Shown: piece after piece, positions 1 through 7,411 of the stretch
How positions within the stretch are numbered: position 1 is the stretch's first letter
Layout: the number at the start of each line of letters is the position of its first letter
Source: a bacterium
Lineage (GTDB): Bacteria; Patescibacteriota; Patescibacteriia; UBA1558; S5-K13
Direction of reading: 5' to 3'
Length of the DNA stretch: 43,187 nucleotides
Assembly: GCA_029555085.1 (NCBI GenBank)
Contig: JAKPTO010000043.1
Span: forward strand, 1-43,187
Translations under genes and position numbers: made by a program
The notes under the pieces: model-generated
Databases searched by the model: none
Told to the model about the DNA's origin: nothing
The model's input: the letters and a program-made list of their open reading frames with translations, nothing else

Positions 1-1
1 T

Positions 2-136
2 AAATTTAAAAGCATAATAGAATTAAAAAAGGCTTTAAGACAATGGAATATTGATTATAATAATTTAGAACATTGTGCTCTAGGTGGATTAACTCCAAAT
101 GAGGAGTTAAAAAGAGTGCAAAATGTGTGTGCCTAA
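2..136 (+). CDS. Transposase (integrase core) C-terminal fragment, cut by window edge
   Basis: The frame from base 2 stays open for 44 codons to a TAA at 134-136. The translation contains W-N-I-D-Y-N-N-L-E-H followed by L-G-G-L-T-P-N-E-E-L. This matches the end of rve-type integrase cores (IS3/IS481 relatives), where a W..YN..RPH..LGG.TP.E pattern closes the catalytic domain. Only the C-terminal end is present, so the catalytic DDE residues are not visible. An 11-base sequence at 173-183 is the inverse of one at 43081-43091, just before a transposase start at the other end of the window. That supports reading this as the right end of an insertion sequence. The IS family is inferred. Confidence 0.68.
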   Translation, partial: KFKSIIELKKALRQWNIDYNNLEHCALGGLTPNEELKRVQNVCA

Positions 137-147
137 AACATAAATAT

Positions 148-176
148 TTTATAAAAAAACACTACTCTGCTATAAT
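148..176 (+). promoter_or_regulatory. Promoter at the IS end reading into the 148-residue gene
   Basis: A perfect TATAAT at 171-176 has TTTATA (four of six consensus) 17 bases upstream at 148-153. The predicted transcript would start near 183, giving a leader of about 14 bases before the ATG at 197 with no Shine-Dalgarno site. The -10 box overlaps the putative IS terminal repeat, so the IS may supply the promoter. Confidence 0.4.
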
Positions 177-183
177 TATTACA
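173..183. repeat. Putative right terminal inverted repeat of the IS
   Basis: TAATTATTACA lies 36 bases after the transposase stop and is the exact reverse complement of TGTAATAATTA at 43081-43091, which lies 40 bases before the other transposase start. An element beginning TG and ending CA is typical of many integrase-type IS. The match is short and AT-rich, so chance is possible. Confidence 0.4.
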
Positions 184-196
184 TAATTTTAAATAA

Positions 197-643
197 ATGT
201 TTTTAACAACACATACAATAGCATCTCTTGCTACGCTAAAAATTAGCTCAAATCCAATAATACTTTTTGGATTAAATTTTTTGCTTCACTATATATTAGA
301 CAGCATTCCTCATGGTGATTGGGGCGCAATTAAAGGATTTAAAAATCTTATAGCAAATTATGCAATACTCTTTATATGCGATATATTTTTTGTTATAACT
401 ATATATTTTCTTTATACAAAATCAAATCCTGTTAATACTATAAATGTTTTATGTGCAATAACTGGCTCTATATTGCCTGATATATTGTGGGGAATGTATT
501 ATGTTACAAAGTTAAAATTTCTAAAAATATTTGTGAATATTAACTACTACGCACATCAAGTATTTGGAGTTCAGGAAGAACAAAAACTTTATTTTCTTAC
601 ACAAATATTGGTTATATTTATTTCTCTAATGATTATTTATTAA
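197..643 (+). CDS. Small integral membrane protein, possibly DUF457/YdjM-like
   Basis: The protein has 148 residues and about four hydrophobic segments. Visible features are an early H-T pair at residues 6-7, an H-Y-I-L-D-S-I-P-H-G-D stretch near residue 31, G-S-I-L-P-D-I-L-W-G near residue 90 and Y-Y-A-H-Q near 116. Repeated His and Asp residues at membrane boundaries, including a PD motif, recall the membrane-bound putative metal-dependent hydrolases of the DUF457/YdjM group, but the resemblance is by motif only. The gene stands alone, reads away from the IS end, and converges on the ferredoxin gene across a shared hairpin. The function is unknown. The start is the first ATG; there is no Shine-Dalgarno site. 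Confidence 0.7.
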   Translation: MFLTTHTIASLATLKISSNPIILFGLNFLLHYILDSIPHGDWGAIKGFKNLIANYAILFICDIFFVITIYFLYTKSNPVNTINVLCAITGSILPDILWGMYYVTKLKFLKIFVNINYYAHQVFGVQEEQKLYFLTQILVIFISLMIIY

Positions 644-681
644 TATAAAAACAGACCGAAAATTCGATCTGTTTTTATATT
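642..681. terminator. Bidirectional terminator between convergent genes
   Basis: A 19-base stem (642-660 with 663-681, one mismatch) closes on a two-base loop. Its A-rich left arm and T-rich right arm give a U-tract on either strand. It lies between the membrane protein stop and the stop of the ferredoxin gene on the opposite strand. Confidence 0.75.
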
Positions 682-686
682 GAATT

Positions 687-866
687 TTACTTTAAAATTG
701 CTCCGACCGGGCAACTCGATATAATATCGTCAATATTGCAATCACACTTACAATCATCGCCACATGAACACTCTGCTTTTCCATCATCTCCCATTATAAA
801 ACAATCCCCGCACATTGCTACACATGTTCCACATGAAATACATTTTTCTTTATCTACTTTTGGCAT
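687..866 (-). CDS. Small 4Fe-4S ferredoxin with Cys-rich insert
   Basis: From the ATG at 866 the protein has 59 residues. The N-terminal half has the cluster-binding run C-I-S-C-G-T-C followed by V-A-M-C, and the C-terminal end has S-C-P-V-G-A-I, the classic C..C..C...CP ferredoxin pattern. Between them lies an unusual insert, C-S-C-G-D-D-C-K-C-D-C, so Cys is far more frequent than in an ordinary ferredoxin of this size. The role would be soluble electron transfer; the partner is not in the window. A GTG at 890 would add eight hydrophobic residues. I prefer the ATG because the M-P-K-V-D-K-E-K-C start resembles other small ferredoxins. No clear ribosome binding site is present. Confidence 0.82.
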   Translation of the reverse strand: MPKVDKEKCISCGTCVAMCGDCFIMGDDGKAECSCGDDCKCDCNIDDIISSCPVGAILK

Positions 867-926
867 AAAATTTAAGTTAATAATTAACACTATAATATTA
901 AACTTTTTTCAGCTTTTGAGCAATGC

Positions 927-1568
927 CTAATCTTTAGCAATAACAATTGCCCAAATTTGATTCGCCCCATTTTGTTTCAAAACTTTTGCAATTTCATTTA
1001 CAGTAGCTCCTGTTGTATAAATATCATCTATAATTATAAAATTTTGATTTTTACAAATATCGCAATCAGATACAGTAAAAGAATCTTTTAAATTCAATAA
1101 GCGTTCTTCCCTATTTAATTTTGCTTGTTGCTTGGTATGTCTTGTTTTAGCTATTAAATTTGGTAAAAATTTGTAATTAAAGTGCTCTGAAAATTCTCTG
1201 GATAAAAGTTCTGCTTGATTATAACATCTTAAATTAAATCTTTTTTTGGACAATGGCGCACAAACCACAATTGGATTTAAAATTTTATTAAATTCACTCT
1301 CATATTTTTTTATAATGAGTTTTGAAAGCGGAAAACATAAATCGCTTATGTATTTATACTTATAAAAATGAACAATTTTTTTAATTAAAGCATTTTTATA
1401 TGACGCGCATATCAAAACTTTACTCACTGTTTCTGGAATCACCTTTTCTCCATTATAATCCTCTATTTTTGACAAACAATCTTCACAAAGCAAATAATCA
1501 TTTTTACCACAGCCAAGACATTCTAAGGGAAACAATATGTTTAAAATATAATTTATTAATTTTTTCAT
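927..1568 (-). CDS. comF: ComF family phosphoribosyltransferase-like protein
   Basis: The 213-residue protein starts with a four-Cys zinc ribbon (C17, C20, C28, C31). It ends in a type I phosphoribosyltransferase fold with the PRPP-binding motif I-I-I-D-D-I-Y-T-T-G-A-T at residues 178-189. Length and layout match ComF/GntX proteins, which take part in uptake and handling of transforming DNA. Many CPR genomes keep competence genes, so a role in natural transformation is reasonable but not shown here. A terminator-like hairpin separates it from clpC upstream, so it probably has its own promoter in the short AT-rich gap. The ATG at 1568 directly precedes K-K-L-I, a typical start. Confidence 0.92.
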   Translation of the reverse strand: MKKLINYILNILFPLECLGCGKNDYLLCEDCLSKIEDYNGEKVIPETVSKVLICASYKNALIKKIVHFYKYKYISDLCFPLSKLIIKKYESEFNKILNPIVVCAPLSKKRFNLRCYNQAELLSREFSEHFNYKFLPNLIAKTRHTKQQAKLNREERLLNLKDSFTVSDCDICKNQNFIIIDDIYTTGATVNEIAKVLKQNGANQIWAIVIAKD

Positions 1569-1584
1569 TCGCTTTTCTTTTAAT

Positions 1585-1610
1585 AATAAAAATCGCCTAA
1601 AGTTTGGCGA
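1585..1610 (-). terminator. Rho-independent terminator after clpC
   Basis: Read on the minus strand, TCGCC and GGCGA form a 5-bp stem around an 8-base loop, followed directly by TTTTTATTATT. It lies between the clpC stop at 1640 and the comF start at 1568. Confidence 0.65.
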
Positions 1611-1639
1611 CCATTATTAACTAAAACTTATCACAAGTC

Positions 1640-4150
1640 TTATAATTTTGCAATAATTATTTCATCTCCAGAAACATCAACATAAACGCTATCTCCCGGG
1701 TTTATTTTATCAGCCAAGACCTGATTTGCAATATTGTTCTCTATTTTATCAGAAATAAATCTTCTAATCGGTCTTGCTCCCATCTGAGGATTGAAAGAGT
1801 TTTTTGCTATAAATTTATAAACTGATGATTTTACAATTAAATTAATTCCACGCTCTTTCATTCTATCTATTAATTCTTTCATTTGCAGTTTTGCTATTTC
1901 ACTCATTGCATTTATATCAAGTGGTTTAAACACTAAAACTTTATCAATTCTATTTATAAATTCAGGATTAAAATAATCACTTAATGATTCAATAATTTTC
2001 TTCTCTAAATGTTCAAACTCTTCTGTTAAAAATTCCTTTTTTGTATCGTTGCTATCAACATCAAAACCAATTGACGCCTGCCTATTAAATTGTTCACTTC
2101 CTATATTTGAAGTCATTATTATTATTGTATTTTTGAAATTTATCATACGCCCCACAGCATCGACTAAATATCCCTCATCTAAAATTGGTAAAAGTAAATT
2201 GAAAATATCGGGATGAGCTTTTTCTATTTCATCAAATAAAATTATAGAATATGGTTTTATTCTGACCTGATCTGTAAATCTATTTGAATCCCTGTATCCA
2301 ACATAACCCGCCGGAGAACCAATTAATTTTGAAATATCAAATTTTTCAGAAAACTCAGACATATCAACTCTTATGAGGGCTTTTTCGTCGCCATAAATAT
2401 CACGAGCCAGTACTTTTGCCATTTCAGTTTTCCCTACTCCAGATGGACCTAAAAATATAAAAGAGGCAAGTGGTTTATTTGGATTTGAAAGTCCTGCTTT
2501 TGATTTTTTAATATATTGACTCACTGAACTTACAACTTCATCTTGGCCAATAATTTTTTTAGAAATTAAATTTTCTAAATTAACTAACTTTGATTTTTCT
2601 GACTGTAACAAATCTTCTACTGGAATATTTAATGACTTTGAAATAATTTCTGCAATATTTTTTTCTGTAATTTCTCCAAGTGGTTCAGTTTCCTTCTTAG
2701 CTTCTTTTAATTTATTTAATTCTTCTAAAATTTTATCTTCGTTTTGTTGAAAAACTATCGCTCTTTCATAATCGTCCTCTGAAATAGCTTTTTCTTTTTC
2801 TTTTATTGCAATATTTAAACTTGTCTTTAATTCAAATGTTTTTTTAACATTTACATCTTTGGAATGCTTTACTTTAAATTTTGAAGAGGCCTCATCTATT
2901 AAATCAATTGCTTTGTCTGGTAAAAATTTCTCTGGCATATATCTTTGACTTAAAGATATGGCAGATTTTATTGCAGAATCAGAAATTTTTATATTGTGAT
3001 ATTTTTCATAATGATCTCGAAGTCCTAAAATTATTTCCTCTGTTTCTTTCGCATTTGGTTCATCAATTAAAATTGACTGAAATCGCCTCTCAAATGCGGG
3101 ATCGCTTTCTATGTATTTTTTATATTCACTTACGGTTGTAGCTCCTATCACTTTTAAATCTCCCTTTGCGAGTTCTGGTTTTAACATATTCGCAGCATCA
3201 AGTTGTCCTCCTGACGCTCCCATACCAACAAGTGTATGAATTTCATCAATAAATAAAATCGTATCATCGTCATTTTTTGCATCATCAATAATTTTCTTGA
3301 GCCTTTTTTCAAACTCTCCCCTGTACATTGTACCTGATATTATTGCACCTAGATCAATTGCAATAATTTTTTTGTTTAATAAAACATCCGGAACATCAGC
3401 GCATAAAATTTTCTTAGCCAAACCCTCTACAATTGCAGTTTTTCCTACTCCGGGTTCGCCAAGTAAAATTGGATTATTTTTTGTGCGTCTGCATAAAATT
3501 TGAATCAATCTATCTATTTCTTTTTCTCTACCTATAACTGGATCAATTTTTTTCTGCGCATCGCTTGATGTTAATTCAATCGTAAATTGAACTGGATTTG
3601 AATCACTCACCATTCCTGTTCCAGACATCATTTTTTCTATTATGTTTAAATTGGACAAACTATCATCAATTATTTCTGCAAATTTATTTGCGCTCACAAG
3701 CACTCCTTCTATGGTTTTCAAAAATTCGGATTTATTAATTTTCATTTTTTTCAAAAACTCATCTATTTCAAAATTATCTAATTTAATAATTGCGCACAAT
3801 AAATGTTCTGTGCCAATATACTTATGCTTATACTGATACGCAATATTTACTGCTTTTTCAATTACTCTCTGACACTCCTCTGAAAATATAGGAATTTTTT
3901 TATTTTCTATATCTAAAAACGATTCAACTCCTAATTTTGTAACTTCTAGCTTTAAATTTTCTGAACTTATTCCAAAATCTTTCATAATCTGTCCTGCAAT
4001 ACAACCCCTTTCATTTGAAAGTTCATAAAAAATTTCCCAAATATTTATTTCGGATTGATTTAGTGTAATTGCTAAATCCTGCGCTCTTACAAGCACATTT
4101 TTTAACTTTTTTGAAAACTTTGCAAAAATGTTTTTTATATTTTCCTGCAT
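1640..4150 (-). CDS. clpC: ClpC-type AAA+ unfoldase, Clp protease ATP-binding subunit
   Basis: The protein has 836 residues, the usual ClpC length. In order it has a Clp N-domain with two helical repeats (about 1-150), a first AAA+ module with Walker A G-E-P-G-V-G-K-T at 231-238, a UVR-like coiled-coil middle segment (E-D-D-Y-E-R-A near 440-470), and a second AAA+ module with G-P-S-G-V-G-K-T near 575 followed by the C-terminal D2 domain. An I-G-F loop in D2 (Q-A-S-I-G-F-D) is the docking motif for ClpP, so this protein should feed substrates to a ClpP encoded elsewhere. It acts in cytosolic protein quality control. The -10 box sits so close to the ATG that the transcript is probably leaderless. 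It is transcribed divergently from the HD-domain gene. Confidence 0.96.
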   Translation of the reverse strand: MQENIKNIFAKFSKKLKNVLVRAQDLAITLNQSEINIWEIFYELSNERGCIAGQIMKDFGISSENLKLEVTKLGVESFLDIENKKIPIFSEECQRVIEKAVNIAYQYKHKYIGTEHLLCAIIKLDNFEIDEFLKKMKINKSEFLKTIEGVLVSANKFAEIIDDSLSNLNIIEKMMSGTGMVSDSNPVQFTIELTSSDAQKKIDPVIGREKEIDRLIQILCRRTKNNPILLGEPGVGKTAIVEGLAKKILCADVPDVLLNKKIIAIDLGAIISGTMYRGEFEKRLKKIIDDAKNDDDTILFIDEIHTLVGMGASGGQLDAANMLKPELAKGDLKVIGATTVSEYKKYIESDPAFERRFQSILIDEPNAKETEEIILGLRDHYEKYHNIKISDSAIKSAISLSQRYMPEKFLPDKAIDLIDEASSKFKVKHSKDVNVKKTFELKTSLNIAIKEKEKAISEDDYERAIVFQQNEDKILEELNKLKEAKKETEPLGEITEKNIAEIISKSLNIPVEDLLQSEKSKLVNLENLISKKIIGQDEVVSSVSQYIKKSKAGLSNPNKPLASFIFLGPSGVGKTEMAKVLARDIYGDEKALIRVDMSEFSEKFDISKLIGSPAGYVGYRDSNRFTDQVRIKPYSIILFDEIEKAHPDIFNLLLPILDEGYLVDAVGRMINFKNTIIIMTSNIGSEQFNRQASIGFDVDSNDTKKEFLTEEFEHLEKKIIESLSDYFNPEFINRIDKVLVFKPLDINAMSEIAKLQMKELIDRMKERGINLIVKSSVYKFIAKNSFNPQMGARPIRRFISDKIENNIANQVLADKINPGDSVYVDVSGDEIIIAKL

Positions 4151-4156
4151 AATATA

Positions 4157-4185
4157 ATTATATCATTGTAATATGTTATTCTAAA
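4157..4185 (-). promoter_or_regulatory. clpC promoter, probably giving a leaderless mRNA
   Basis: Minus strand: TATAAT at 4162-4157 with TTTAGA 17 bases upstream (4185-4180). Six bases separate the -10 box from the clpC ATG at 4150, so transcription should begin at or next to the start codon. No Shine-Dalgarno site is present. Confidence 0.6.
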
Positions 4186-4208
4186 ATATTTAAGATAAAT
4201 TGTAAATA

Positions 4209-4237
4209 TTGACAAAATACAAATTTATTTATAAGAT
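4209..4237 (+). promoter_or_regulatory. Promoter of the HD-domain gene
   Basis: A perfect -35 box TTGACA at 4209-4214 is followed after 17 bases by TAAGAT at 4232-4237. This predicts a start near 4244 and a leader of about 28 bases. Confidence 0.65.
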
Positions 4238-4261
4238 ACTATGATTTAAAAATCCAATACT

Positions 4262-4267
4262 AGGAGG
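4262..4267 (+). promoter_or_regulatory. Strong Shine-Dalgarno site (AGGAGG)
   Basis: A full AGGAGG lies four bases before the ATG at 4272. Most other starts in this window have no recognisable ribosome binding site, so this one stands out and fixes the start of the HD-domain gene. Confidence 0.8.
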
Positions 4268-4271
4268 AACA

Positions 4272-5435
4272 ATGAAACAAAAACAAAGAGATTATGGAAA
4301 GCTCTTGCGTCTAAAAAATCTCGTAACAGAGCTTGAGAGCCTTAGACCTCAAATTGATTATGGCGTGAATTGCGCAGGTACAATCCACCACATAATTCAA
4401 TACTTCATCAACGAGCTGAAGGTTATGGGGTTTAATTTAAAAGAGTTGCCATTAGCTCATGACTTAGGTCATGTGGTATATGACACAAAAAGCGCCATAT
4501 TACTCATGAATGACCCCAAAATTGGAAAATATGTAGCACCCCCTGATTTCATAGCTGGGATCATTGGTGGCATATTCCACGACTCTGGATTGTTGCTTGC
4601 TAACAAACCAGAATTTTGTCAAAAAATGTTCGGATTCAGGGCTGTTTCAAGATTTGAAGAAGCCGAAAAATTATTACGCCATGCTGAATCCGGAGCCATC
4701 CTGGCGGAAAAATTGCTGTCAAATATTGAGTTGGACACGGATCCTATAACGCAAGAATATATCAAAAAAATGATTGTCTACGTTATAGCTGCGCACACCA
4801 ACTACAAGCAACAAGTAGTGCAGGGATACACAATACAACCCTACAAAGACGCCTGGAGTGATGAATTGCCAATATACCCTGTAACCATCGCAAGGTGGTG
4901 CGACAGAATGGATCTTGTTGGCCCACATTACATCCTAAGGCACTTCTGCACACTTGCGCCAGAAATTCACACACACCTCACCATCAAAGATGGCAAGCAA
5001 CAATTTCGAGAAATTTCTCTCGAAAGCAGTATGGATCTATCTCTTGATGGCAACATGAGAGATCATGTACTAATGTACAAAAACTCTCAAAGTAATGATA
5101 GCCCCTATGGCAAATACGATTTACCTGGGATAATGATAGACTATAGAGAATATCAAAAACAAAGAACCCAGGAATGTCTAAATATCCTGGATCAAACAGG
5201 AGAGCCAGAAGAGGCAATGACAAGAAAAGAACTGTTCCAGTTGATCAAAGAAGCATCAATGTGTAACGAAGATGAAAATATTGATCATCTGGTTACAAAG
5301 TTCTTCAATATTCCTGATAAAAACAGGATTCCGTGGCTCAGAGCTTTTGCAAAAGCCAAAGAACTTATGGATAATCCTGAGTTCCCTGGGGAAGGACATG
5401 CACTAGCATTAGCAAAAAAGCTACTAGTGCGATAA
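4272..5435 (+). CDS. HD-domain metal-dependent hydrolase, probably acquired
   Basis: The 387-residue protein carries an HD superfamily core: H63/H67 in A-H-D-L-G-H, H103-D104 in G-I-F-H-D-S-G, H137 in H-A-E-S-G, H175 in A-A-H-T and D211/D214 in R-W-C-D-R-M-D. The several extra His residues suggest a bimetal HD site of the kind found in phosphodiesterases and nucleotidases. The substrate cannot be told from sequence, and I recognise no second domain in the C-terminal 150 residues. The gene differs from its neighbours. A sampled 60-base line (4801-4860) is about 47% G+C against about 27% in clpC, and codon use differs. It has a consensus promoter, AGGAGG and its own terminator. Horizontal acquisition as a single-gene unit is likely. 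Confidence 0.85.
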   Translation: MKQKQRDYGKLLRLKNLVTELESLRPQIDYGVNCAGTIHHIIQYFINELKVMGFNLKELPLAHDLGHVVYDTKSAILLMNDPKIGKYVAPPDFIAGIIGGIFHDSGLLLANKPEFCQKMFGFRAVSRFEEAEKLLRHAESGAILAEKLLSNIELDTDPITQEYIKKMIVYVIAAHTNYKQQVVQGYTIQPYKDAWSDELPIYPVTIARWCDRMDLVGPHYILRHFCTLAPEIHTHLTIKDGKQQFREISLESSMDLSLDGNMRDHVLMYKNSQSNDSPYGKYDLPGIMIDYREYQKQRTQECLNILDQTGEPEEAMTRKELFQLIKEASMCNEDENIDHLVTKFFNIPDKNRIPWLRAFAKAKELMDNPEFPGEGHALALAKKLLVR

Positions 5436-5442
5436 TTTATAA

Positions 5443-5484
5443 AAACACCGACTTGTGTAACGCGACTCGGTGTTTCTTTTTTTA
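5443..5484 (+). terminator. Rho-independent terminator of the HD-domain gene
   Basis: AAACACCGA (5443-5451) pairs with TCGGTGTTT (5467-5475) around a 15-base loop, followed by CTTTTTTT. It lies eight bases after the stop codon. Confidence 0.8.
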
Positions 5485-5498
5485 TAAATTAAATTGAT

Positions 5499-6389
5499 CT
5501 ACACACTCATTTCTCTAAGTTTTTTTATCCTATCTTCAATTGGGGGATGTGTTGAAAATAATTTTGCGAAAGATTTTTTATTTATTCCAAATGGAGATGA
5601 GATAAATAAATGCGCAGTTGCTGTATTAACTTTTGTCATTCCAATTCCATCATTTTTTATTTTTTCAAGTGCATTTGCAAGTCCCTCTGGATAGCGGGTT
5701 AAGAGTGAAGCAGATGCATCTGCTAAATATTCTCTTTTTCGAGAAACTGCCAGTTGAATAAGATTTGCAAAAATTGGAGAAAGAATAGCTAAAATAATTC
5801 CAACAAGTACTAATAGTCCTCCACTTTTATTATCATCATTATCGCGTCCTCTAAAAAAACTTCCTCTTATAAAAAAATCCGCCATAAGTGATATTATCCC
5901 AACACAAATTATTACAACAGTCATAAGACGAATATCATAATTTTTTATATGACTCATTTCGTGTGCTATTACACCCTCTAATTCCTCATTCTCCAATTTA
6001 TTTATAGCTCCAGTTGTAACAGCAATACTAGAATGTTTAGGATCTCTTCCGCAAGCAAAAGCATTTATGGATTCATCATTCATGATATAAACCTGGGGCA
6101 TTGGATTCCCAGATGCAATACTTAAATTCTCCACCATTCTATAAACATAAGGATTTTCTTCTTTTGTTATTTGTTTTGCCCCAGATGCAAAAAGAGCGAC
6201 TTTATCGCCAGAATAATAACTCATCATACTCATTGCAATAGATATGATAATTGCAAGTATTAATCCAGAATATCCCCATTCAAAAAGATAAGAAAATAAA
6301 TATCCCAACGCTAATATAAATACAATAAAAAAAATTATTAACACGACTGTCTTTTTCTTATTGCTTGATATTTGATTGTATAAATTCAT
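5499..6389 (-). CDS. htpX: HtpX-like membrane M48 metalloprotease
   Basis: The 296-residue protein has two N-terminal membrane segments (about 13-55) and the zinc motif H143-E-M-S-H147. A second hydrophobic pair follows around 155-215, then R-E-Y-L-A-D-A with the third zinc ligand Glu, and a C-terminal T-H-P-P segment. This is the full HtpX layout. HtpX degrades damaged membrane proteins with its active site on the cytoplasmic face. The gene lies 11 bases downstream of trpS and probably shares its transcript. No Shine-Dalgarno site is seen. The family assignment is firm. Confidence 0.95.
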   Translation of the reverse strand: MNLYNQISSNKKKTVVLIIFFIVFILALGYLFSYLFEWGYSGLILAIIISIAMSMMSYYSGDKVALFASGAKQITKEENPYVYRMVENLSIASGNPMPQVYIMNDESINAFACGRDPKHSSIAVTTGAINKLENEELEGVIAHEMSHIKNYDIRLMTVVIICVGIISLMADFFIRGSFFRGRDNDDNKSGGLLVLVGIILAILSPIFANLIQLAVSRKREYLADASASLLTRYPEGLANALEKIKNDGIGMTKVNTATAHLFISSPFGINKKSFAKLFSTHPPIEDRIKKLREMSV

Positions 6390-6400
6390 ATTGTTAAAAA

Positions 6401-7393
6401 TTAAATTAATCCAACGAGATTTTTAATTTCTTTCATGTTTTGTTCTGCGATGCTTTTAGCTTTTTCTCTTCCTTCTTCTAAAATCTTCAAAACCGATCCC
6501 TTGTCATTTTCCAATTCTCTCCTCTTTTCACGAATTGGTTCTAAATGTTTGTTTACGACATCCGCAAGAGCTGTCTTTAATTCCGAATATTTCAAAACTC
6601 TATTGTGGTAGTCAACATTGAATTTCTTTGCAATTTCTGGATCTGCTAGAAGTTCTAATATTGTAAATAAATTATCAACTCCTGGCGACATGTGAATAGA
6701 TTTTTGCGGACCTGTATCGGTAACCGACGACATAATCTTTTTTGTAATAGCATCTGGAGAATCATTTAACAGTAAACAACTTTTTTCACCCATTGATTTA
6801 CTCATTTTTCTATTTGGATCTTGAAGAGATCTTATTCTTGTTCCTTTAGTATAAATTGGATTGACTTTTTGAAAATACTCTCCAAATTTATTATTAAACT
6901 TTCGTAGTATTATATTAGTAAGTTCTAAATGTTGTGTTTGATCTTCTCCCACTGGAACAAATTCCGATTTATAAAGTAAAATATCTGCAACCATTAAAAC
7001 TGGATAATCCAAAAGACCCATATTTATATTTTTATCATTTTTTCTGGCCTTATCTTTATATTGAGTCATTCGTTCTAATTCTGAAACAGGAACTATTGTA
7101 TTTAAAATCCAACATAATACACTATGTTCTGGAACTTGGGACTGTAAAAATAAAATTGATTTTTGTGGATCGACACCAATTGATAACAAATCAATCGCAT
7201 TTGAGATAACCTTTTCTTGATATGATTTCACATCATAATCAATAGTCATTGCATGTAAATCAACAATTGAGTAAATACAATTATATTCTCCACTATTTTG
7301 TAAATCTACCCAATTTTTAAGCGCACCAAGATAATTTCCGAGGTGAAATTCCCCAGTTGGCTGAATTCCTGAAAATAATGTTTTTTTATCCAT
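6401..7393 (-). CDS. trpS: Tryptophan--tRNA ligase
   Basis: The 330-residue class I synthetase has the G-I-Q-P-T-G-E-F-H-L-G-N signature at residues 9-20 (the HIGH-equivalent), a G-E-D-Q-T-Q-H motif at 149-155 and K-M-S-K-S at 196-200. Length matches bacterial TrpRS. It charges tRNA-Trp in the cytosol. It lies 18 bases downstream of the unrecognised 583-residue gene and 11 bases before htpX, so the three are probably co-transcribed. The start ATG is followed by D-K-K-T-L-F-S-G, the expected N-terminus. Confidence 0.97.
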   Translation of the reverse strand: MDKKTLFSGIQPTGEFHLGNYLGALKNWVDLQNSGEYNCIYSIVDLHAMTIDYDVKSYQEKVISNAIDLLSIGVDPQKSILFLQSQVPEHSVLCWILNTIVPVSELERMTQYKDKARKNDKNINMGLLDYPVLMVADILLYKSEFVPVGEDQTQHLELTNIILRKFNNKFGEYFQKVNPIYTKGTRIRSLQDPNRKMSKSMGEKSCLLLNDSPDAITKKIMSSVTDTGPQKSIHMSPGVDNLFTILELLADPEIAKKFNVDYHNRVLKYSELKTALADVVNKHLEPIREKRRELENDKGSVLKILEEGREKAKSIAEQNMKEIKNLVGLI

Positions 7394-7411
7394 ATTTTTA
7401 TATTATTTCAA

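Noticed and set aside
736-930. Plus-strand frame opposite the ferredoxin
   Set aside because: The Ser/His/Pro-rich product mirrors the Cys codons of the ferredoxin and has no start signals.
4719-5223. Three minus-strand frames opposite the HD-domain gene
   Set aside because: They overlap one another and the clearly coding HD gene; the Cys- and Leu-rich composition is a shadow of the plus strand.
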